A stretch of DNA of 10,151 bases, taken from positions 1 through 10,151 of the forward strand of contig JAKABL010000024.1 in assembly GCA_021801885.1 (NCBI GenBank), written 5' to 3'. The DNA is from a bacterium. GTDB taxonomy: Bacteria; Patescibacteriota; Minisyncoccia; UBA6257; 2-01-FULL-56-20. How positions within the stretch are numbered: position 1 is the first letter of the stretch; each line of letters begins with the position of its first letter. The notes beneath the pieces were generated by a model. It had not been told where the DNA came from. It did not search any database and saw only the letters and a list, made by a program, of their open reading frames with translations. Shown here piece by piece: positions 7,197 through 10,151 of this stretch. A program made the position numbers and the translations under genes.

Positions 7197-7715
7197 GCGC
7201 ACCGCGCCGGTCGGCGCGGCATGGGATACGGGGCCGATCGGCACCACCCAATCGCCCAAAAACGCCAAAAAATCATCGCGGCGCGGTTCCTGACCACGCT
7301 TGTGATAGTGCTTGAACGGATGCGATTCCGGAGTGAGCTCATAATGGCCGCGCACCTCGCCGTCCTTGAAGATGCGGAGGTGATACTGCCACTCGAAATC
7401 CACGAGCCTGCGGAGGCTCGCCACCTGGCCGTCGTCCTCCCATGCAATGAAATGATTGCGGAACTCGATGCCGTCGAGGTAACGCAAAAAATCCGCCATC
7501 TTCTTGCCGCGCCGCAGGCGGCCGATGACGTAGTTCTGACGATAGGTATAGGGCGGCGTAAGGATGCCGGTCCTCAGGAGGATATCGCGCACGCGGTTAT
7601 GGATCGGATAGACCCATTTCCAAAAATGGTATTTTGCCCGGTTCCAGGCCCCCTCGGGATAGGGCAGGATGGAATCCGGAATATGCGCACGTAAATCAGT
7701 CGCGGATGCGTCCAT
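7161..7715 (-). CDS. Hypothetical soluble protein, family not recognised
   Basis: A 184-residue protein without signal peptide or membrane helix, rich in aromatic residues (WNRAKYHFWKWVYPIHNR, VDFEWQYHLRIFKDGEVRG, HYELTPESHPFKHYHKRG, FLAFLGDWVV). Composition and pattern look like a real folded domain, unlike the opposite-strand frame. I recall similar W-Q-Y-H-L-R-I-F and Y-E-x-T-P-E-x-H-P strings in unnamed parcubacterial proteins, but could not check this. The start at 7715 (MDASATDL) is chosen over the ATG at 7748, because that ATG overlaps a near-perfect extended -10 and would lie upstream of the transcript. The stop TAG falls inside the 3' end of the ATP-grasp gene, a 36-bp tail-to-tail overlap. 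No function is proposed. The C-terminal 25 residues are basic and look disordered. Confidence 0.78.
   Translation of the reverse strand: MDASATDLRAHIPDSILPYPEGAWNRAKYHFWKWVYPIHNRVRDILLRTGILTPPYTYRQNYVIGRLRRGKKMADFLRYLDGIEFRNHFIAWEDDGQVASLRRLVDFEWQYHLRIFKDGEVRGHYELTPESHPFKHYHKRGQEPRRDDFLAFLGDWVVPIGPVSHAAPTGAVRSVRGGKRKIEQ
7202..7219. repeat. GC hairpin between convergent 3' ends
   Basis: CCGCGCC and GGCGCGG form a perfect 7-bp stem around the loop GGTC, 5 bp after the ATP-grasp stop and inside the last codons of the minus-strand gene. No T-run follows on either strand. It may slow transcription or act as a weak terminator or mRNA end, but it may also be chance in GC-rich coding DNA. Confidence 0.4.
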
Positions 7716-7746
7716 AAATACGATAGAGTAGCTTATCAACAGTTCC

Positions 7747-7755
7747 ATTATAGCA
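7747..7755 (-). promoter_or_regulatory. Extended -10 promoter for the 7161-7715 gene
   Basis: On the minus strand the bases read TGC-TATAAT, a perfect extended -10. The expected transcription start is near 7740, about 25 nt before the ATG at 7715. No -35 match is seen. This element decides the start of the downstream gene. Confidence 0.6.
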
Positions 7756-7800
7756 TACCCGTGACCTTTTAGATACCTTCCGCAAAGTCGCTACGGACTA

Positions 7801-7829
7801 TTGATGGATACGGGGTTTTATCGTATCGT
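7801..7829 (+). promoter_or_regulatory. Possible promoter for the 7910-8386 gene
   Basis: TTGATG at 7801-7806 and TATCGT at 7824-7829 are separated by 17 bp, each matching four of six consensus bases. Transcription would start near 7836, leaving a leader of about 74 nt. The match is moderate and unproven. Confidence 0.3.
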
Positions 7830-7898
7830 AGGGATAGCGCCAAGAGCAATGATGCTTTTGAACCGGCATGATGTCCCTCGATATCACCGAGGCGCCAC

Positions 7899-7905
7899 AA
7901 GGAGG
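7899..7905 (+). promoter_or_regulatory. Strong Shine-Dalgarno, fixes start at 7910
   Basis: AAGGAGG stands 4 bp before the ATG at 7910. It is the only near-perfect ribosome binding site in the window and rules out the in-frame ATG codons at 7868 and 7871. Confidence 0.85.
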
Positions 7906-7909
7906 ATCT

Positions 7910-8386
7910 ATGAAACGGAAATATCTTCCTGGGATCGCGTTCTTTGGTGCGCTTCTCATGATCGTAGGCTGGCCGCAGCATTCTATCACGATGTTCGTTG
8001 GCGGACTCGGCACGATCGCCTGCGCGATTGCGTACGATGGCCGCGCAGTCGATGCCCTTGAGGCACGGCTTGCGATCCCCGATGACCGACACCTTCCCCG
8101 TACATGGCTTTCCGGACGGATTCCCATCGCGGAATGGCAGCCGATCGCCGATGCCGCGCTCGCGAGTAAGGCGCGGACGCTGAGAACCGCGCGTGCGACA
8201 GAACGCAACGTGCTCGGCGATCCCATCGTGTTCCTCACTGTTCGCGGACCTATGAACGACCGGCGGATCGAATCACTGGCAGCCGCCACGCGATTCTCCA
8301 AGGCGGAGCTCAAGACCCTGCACCGCTTGGCATATTATTACGGATTCCACGTACGGAAATCGTATGAGGATTATCTCCGGATATAG
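7910..8386 (+). CDS. Hypothetical membrane protein with two N-terminal helices
   Basis: A 158-residue protein that I do not recognise. After a basic N-terminus (MKRKY), residues 6-41 form a hairpin of two hydrophobic helices joined by WPQHS, ending at YDGR. The remaining 115 residues are polar, mostly helical in character, and carry IPDDRHLPRTWLSGRIPIAEWQPIADAA in two halves, then GDPIVFLTVRG and a C-terminal YYYGFHVRKSYEDYLRI. Positive charges on both ends of the hairpin suggest that both termini are cytoplasmic. The start is fixed by the AAGGAGG four bases upstream, and a strong terminator follows 17 bp after the stop, so it is a single-gene unit. The strong ribosome binding site and somewhat less GC-rich leader set it apart from its neighbours. 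No catalytic motif is visible. Confidence 0.75.
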   Translation: MKRKYLPGIAFFGALLMIVGWPQHSITMFVGGLGTIACAIAYDGRAVDALEARLAIPDDRHLPRTWLSGRIPIAEWQPIADAALASKARTLRTARATERNVLGDPIVFLTVRGPMNDRRIESLAAATRFSKAELKTLHRLAYYYGFHVRKSYEDYLRI

Positions 8387-8403
8387 AATATGACCGACAT
8401 TAC

Positions 8404-8440
8404 ATACGGCATCGATCGATGCCGTATTTTCTTTTTCTTA
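8404..8440 (+). terminator. Intrinsic terminator after the 7910-8386 gene
   Basis: The arms ATACGGCATC and GATGCCGTAT flank GATC; the whole 24 bases (8404-8427) form a perfect palindrome, followed by TTTTCTTTTTCTT. On the minus strand the arms follow an A-run and lack a T-tail, so it terminates mainly the plus-strand transcript. Confidence 0.9.
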
Positions 8441-8445
8441 CCCCG

Positions 8446-8601
8446 CTATTTGAATGCGAACGCCAAAAGGACGATGGTGAGTGCGTTCAACAGGACCAGC
8501 GCGACGACCTCCCCCGCCTTCGTCGGAAACGGATGCGCCAAAATATACACCGTATAGATAATGGCCACGATCGCCGCACCGATGAAATTCCCTCGTATCA
8601 T
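8446..8601 (-). CDS. Probable small two-helix membrane protein
   Basis: A 51-residue frame starting at the ATG at 8601 and ending with TAG at 8446. It encodes MIRGNFIGAAIVAIIYTVYI, then a polar turn AHPFPTKAGE, then a second hydrophobic run VVALVLLNALTIVLLAF and a final AFK. Two membrane helices, GC-rich third codon positions like the neighbouring genes, and a tidy stop before the shared terminator region support it. A TATACT element at 8639-8644 could be its promoter. An AAAGGAG nearby lies about 30 bp upstream, too far to serve this ATG. It is unrecognised, and it faces the 7910-8386 membrane protein tail to tail. A chance frame remains possible. Confidence 0.5.
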   Translation of the reverse strand: MIRGNFIGAAIVAIIYTVYILAHPFPTKAGEVVALVLLNALTIVLLAFAFK

Positions 8602-8638
8602 GATATTTGCGAACTATAGATACAGACCTTTCTCCTTT

Positions 8639-8644
8639 AGTATA
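8639..8644 (-). promoter_or_regulatory. Possible -10 for the 8446-8601 small gene
   Basis: TATACT on the minus strand, 37 bp before the ATG at 8601. No -35 hexamer is recognisable at 16-18 bp. Weak call. Confidence 0.25.
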
Positions 8645-8753
8645 CATCACGGGCCTCCGGAAAAAGATTTCACGGCGGGACCGCAATACCATGCGCTCCC
8701 CTCCCGATATACGACACCGGCGGAACAGCCATTGCACAAAAGACACGATGCAA

Positions 8754-8786
8754 CGATAAAAATGGCGCGAATGTTCTCACGCCATT
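8754..8786 (-). terminator. Terminator-like hairpin, minus strand
   Basis: On the minus strand AATGGCG and CGCCATT form a 7-bp stem around a 12-base loop, followed directly by TTTATCG, so that the descending arm runs into five T. It could end a transcript coming from the tRNA-Ser side. The large loop makes the call uncertain. Confidence 0.4.
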
Positions 8787-8882
8787 GCCATCGCAAGGAT
8801 ATCTTTACTCACTTTTTTTGACCAGAAACGAACCGCTCATGCCACGCTCCGAGACCATCGCGCGCGCTCTGGGCACCGCCTC

Positions 8883-8910
8883 GCTGATTTTCTCTGCTGA
8901 GAAAATCAGC
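8883..8910. repeat. Perfect 12-bp inverted repeat
   Basis: GCTGATTTTCTC (8883-8894) and GAGAAAATCAGC (8899-8910) around the loop TGCT. There is no T-run after it on either strand, so it is not an ordinary terminator. It lies between two short tRNA-Ser-like segments, GGCACCG (8872-8878) and GTTCGAATCCC (8917-8927). Confidence 0.8.
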
Positions 8911-8916
8911 TCCGGC

Positions 8917-9000
8917 GTTCGAATCCCATCCTTTCGGAAGTATGAAAATGGAGGGCAATAAGCCCTCCATTTTCATATGCGGAGAGGGAGGGATTCGAAC
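8917..9000. repeat. 11-bp inverted repeat sharing an axis with the inner hairpin
   Basis: GTTCGAATCCC at 8917-8927 and GGGATTCGAAC at 8990-9000 are exact reverse complements. The right copy is the T-arm of tRNA-Ser. The midpoint (8958.5) nearly coincides with that of the 8941-8977 hairpin (8959), so the two repeats are concentric. Confidence 0.75.
8941..8977 (-). terminator. 16-bp perfect hairpin at the 3' end of tRNA-Ser
   Basis: The plus-strand arms are TATGAAAATGGAGGGC (8941-8956) and GCCCTCCATTTTCATA (8962-8977) with loop AATAA. It begins 3 bp past the tRNA 3' end. On both strands the downstream arm ends in a short T-run (CCATTTTC), as in bidirectional terminators. It probably ends the tRNA transcript. 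Confidence 0.7.
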
Positions 9001-9066
9001 CCTCGGTGCCATTTCTGACACACAGTCTTTCCAGGACTGCCGTTTCAACCGCTCACGCACCTCTCC
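8980..9066 (-). tRNA. tRNA-Ser (anticodon GGA)
   Basis: An 87-nt class II tRNA read on the minus strand. The acceptor arms GGAGAGG and CCTCTCC pair perfectly, with discriminator G. The D-arm region is GTGAGCGGTTGAAACGG. The anticodon loop CTGGAAA sits on the stem CAGTC/GACTG and carries anticodon GGA. A long variable arm (GTGTC/GGCAC) and the T-arm with GGTTCGAATCC follow. The long variable arm and GGA anticodon identify a serine tRNA for UCC/UCU codons. CCA is not encoded (GCATATG follows the acceptor), so it must be added by a nucleotidyltransferase. The 3' end is followed directly by a strong hairpin. Confidence 0.97.
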
Positions 9067-9078
9067 AGGCACCCGATG

Positions 9079-9107
9079 ATGGTACCGTTAAATCACGCAG
9101 GATTCAA
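9079..9107 (-). promoter_or_regulatory. Promoter for tRNA-Ser
   Basis: On the minus strand TTGAAT (9102-9107) and TACCAT (9079-9084) are separated by 17 bp, each matching four of six consensus bases. Transcription would start near 9072, about six bases before the mature tRNA 5' end at 9066. It lies in the 53-bp gap after the htpX stop. Confidence 0.5.
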
Positions 9108-9119
9108 GCCGCCGCCGCG

Positions 9120-10067
9120 CTATTGCGCGGTGCGGACGTCGGCGCCGTGCGCGAGGCCGCCCATGTCCTCGAGCGCCTTGATGCGCTCCTCGATCGGCGG
9201 ATGCGTCATGAACGCCTTGTGCCACCATGACGTCCCCTTCCCTTTAAAAGGCGTGTCGAGCCACATGTGCGCGGTGGAATCCTTCGCGGCGCGCATGGGA
9301 ATGTCGTCCACCTGGATCTTCTTGAGCGCACTGATGAGACCCTCGGGATACCGCGTAAGGAGAACGCCCGATGCGTCGGCGAGCGCTTCGCGGCGGCGCG
9401 AGATCGCAAGCTGGATGAGCATCGTCCCGATCGGCGCAAGAATGGAAAGGACGATCGCGAGGATGAAGAAGATCTCCTGCGCCTCACCATTGTTGCCTCC
9501 CCTCCCGCGGCCAAGGCCGGGGCCAAACCCAAAGAACAGCGAGCGGAGGAACACGTCGGCGATGAGCGCGATGATGCCCGCGAGGATCGCGGCGACGGTC
9601 GACACGAGGATGTCGCGGTTCTTCACGTGCGAAAGTTCGTGCGCGATCACGCCCTGAAGCTCGTCCTTGTTCAAACGCTGGAGCGCGCCCGCCGTCACGG
9701 CCACCGCCGCGTGGTCCGCATCGCGCCCCGTGGCAAACGCATTGATCTGCATCTCGGGCGTCATGTAGAGCTTCGGCATCGGAAGACCGTCCGCAATGGT
9801 GAGATTCTCCACGAGAGTATAGAGCATCGGGTTGTCCTGCTTGGTGAGCGGCGTGGCCCGCGCAAGCGCAAGCGCGATGCCGGCCGAAAAATGATAGCTG
9901 ATCAGCGAATACACGACGCTGAAAATGATCGCGAAGAGCAGGAACGAATAATCGCCGTATGCCGCGGAGATCACCCATCCGAGCGCGATGAATACGGCGA
10001 AGAACACGGCGAACATGATCCATGTGCGCCGCACATTGGCGGACTGGTACTGATAGATAGTGGCCAT
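9120..10067 (-). CDS. htpX: Zinc metalloprotease HtpX homologue (M48 family)
   Basis: Membrane-bound zinc protease that degrades damaged or misfolded membrane proteins. The 315 residues begin MATIYQYQSANVRRTW, a start usual for HtpX-like proteins next to lemA. Helices lie at about 15-35 and 40-59, then the cytoplasmic catalytic segment, then helices at about 155-180 and 198-221. The zinc site is HELSH (143-147; ligands H143 and H147, general base E144) with E227 in RREALADA as third ligand. PEMQINAFATGRD (104-116) is the other family block. A Gly-rich GPGLGRGRGGNNG (182-194) forms the loop between helices 3 and 4. The lemA stop TAA abuts the ATG (TAAATG), so the two are translationally linked. 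The length fits the family (about 290-320). Confidence 0.96.
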   Translation of the reverse strand: MATIYQYQSANVRRTWIMFAVFFAVFIALGWVISAAYGDYSFLLFAIIFSVVYSLISYHFSAGIALALARATPLTKQDNPMLYTLVENLTIADGLPMPKLYMTPEMQINAFATGRDADHAAVAVTAGALQRLNKDELQGVIAHELSHVKNRDILVSTVAAILAGIIALIADVFLRSLFFGFGPGLGRGRGGNNGEAQEIFFILAIVLSILAPIGTMLIQLAISRRREALADASGVLLTRYPEGLISALKKIQVDDIPMRAAKDSTAHMWLDTPFKGKGTSWWHKAFMTHPPIEERIKALEDMGGLAHGADVRTAQ

Positions 10068-10151
10068 TTAGAACTTGACGGGAACCGGCTGGCGCTCCGC
10101 CTCGGTCATGTCGTTGCCGAAGAACTCCATCTTCGTGAAGCCCATGGCGTT
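10068..10151 (-). CDS. lemA: LemA family protein, C-terminal end only
   Basis: The last 27 codons before a TAA at 10068-10070. They include NAMGFTKMEFFG and end in PVPVKF, the usual C-terminus of LemA proteins. LemA is an N-terminally anchored helical protein of uncertain role, frequently encoded just upstream of HtpX. Its stop codon touches the htpX start with no gap, supporting a lemA-htpX operon. The rest lies to the right of the window. Identification rests on a short tail plus the neighbour, so it is less certain than htpX. Confidence 0.85.
   Translation of the reverse strand, partial: NAMGFTKMEFFGNDMTEAERQPVPVKF

Larger units (their letters stand above)
8602..8979. other. 378-bp spacer without a convincing protein gene; hairpin-rich
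   Basis: Open frames here are short and low in coding character. The spacer contains a possible -10 (8639-8644), a minus-strand terminator-like hairpin (8754-8786), a T7 run on the plus strand (8813-8819), a GC-rich stretch (8830-8880), a 12-bp perfect hairpin (8883-8910), a sequence resembling a tRNA T-arm (8913-8929) and a 16-bp perfect hairpin next to the tRNA (8941-8977). Pieces of the neighbouring tRNA-Ser recur in it. Confidence 0.6.

Noticed and set aside
7221..7694. 157-codon plus-strand frame over the 7161-7715 gene
   Set aside because: The minus-strand frame has the aromatic, globular composition and a strong promoter; this one has neither ribosome binding site nor promoter.
8438..8746. 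102-codon minus-strand frame and the overlapping 66-codon plus-strand frame (8419-8619)
   Set aside because: Both are Arg/Gly/His/Asp-rich and lie across the 51-residue hydrophobic frame and the terminator region; neither has a start signal.
8913..8929. T-arm-like sequence CGGCGTTCGAATCCCAT as part of a second tRNA gene
   Set aside because: Only two of five T-stem pairs form, and no matching acceptor, D or anticodon arm can be placed around it. It is kept only as a tRNA-like fragment.
8809..9072. 87-codon minus-strand frame
   Set aside because: It is a read-through of tRNA-Ser and the hairpin spacer (the RVRIPPSP-type string is the translated T-arm), not a protein.
1..10151. CRISPR arrays, insertion sequences, rRNA genes
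   Set aside because: No regularly spaced direct repeats, no transposase frame with terminal repeats and no rRNA sequence were seen on either strand.

Overview
The window looks like a chromosomal fragment of a GC-rich bacterium, most likely a member of the Patescibacteria (Candidate Phyla Radiation), perhaps a parcubacterial lineage. That placement is an inference. It rests on mostly leaderless-looking or SD-poor starts, very tight gene packing, a lemA-htpX pair, a tRNA without encoded CCA, and small unassigned membrane proteins. TGA is used as a stop (for example after the FMN-binding protein and the ATP-grasp protein), so the UGA-glycine code of Gracilibacteria and Absconditabacteria is excluded.

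Layout. (1) 1-1122, minus: N-terminal 374 codons of DNA gyrase subunit B, running off the left edge. (2) 1123-1282: divergent promoter region. (3) 1283-7196, plus: five tightly spaced genes with gaps of 16, 4, 14 and 9 bp. They encode an M3 oligoendopeptidase (PepF-like), a membrane-anchored FMN-binding protein with an S-G-A-T flavinylation site, an ApbE flavin transferase, a fused NqrB/RnfD-like membrane domain plus ferredoxin-NADP-reductase-like domain, and a cyanophycin-synthetase-like ATP-grasp ligase. (4) 7161-7715, minus: an unrecognised soluble protein overlapping the 3' end of the ATP-grasp gene tail to tail. (5) 7910-8386, plus: an unrecognised two-helix membrane protein with a strong Shine-Dalgarno and a textbook terminator. 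(6) 8446-8601, minus: a probable 51-residue membrane protein. (7) 8602-8979: no convincing protein gene, but several hairpins and sequences that mimic parts of the adjacent tRNA. (8) 8980-9066, minus: tRNA-Ser(GGA) with its own promoter and terminator-like hairpin. (9) 9120-10151, minus: htpX, preceded directly by the 3' end of lemA.

The central cluster is the most interesting part. Its gene content reads as a pared-down NAD(P)H-driven electron conduit. The FNR-like domain would oxidise NAD(P)H, the NqrB/RnfD-like domain would carry electrons across the membrane, and the tethered flavoprotein, charged with FMN by ApbE, would hand them on outside. None of the other Rnf or Nqr subunits, no Fe-S protein and no cytochrome is present in the window. 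The peptidase and ATP-grasp ligase at the two ends of the same apparent operon are unexplained.
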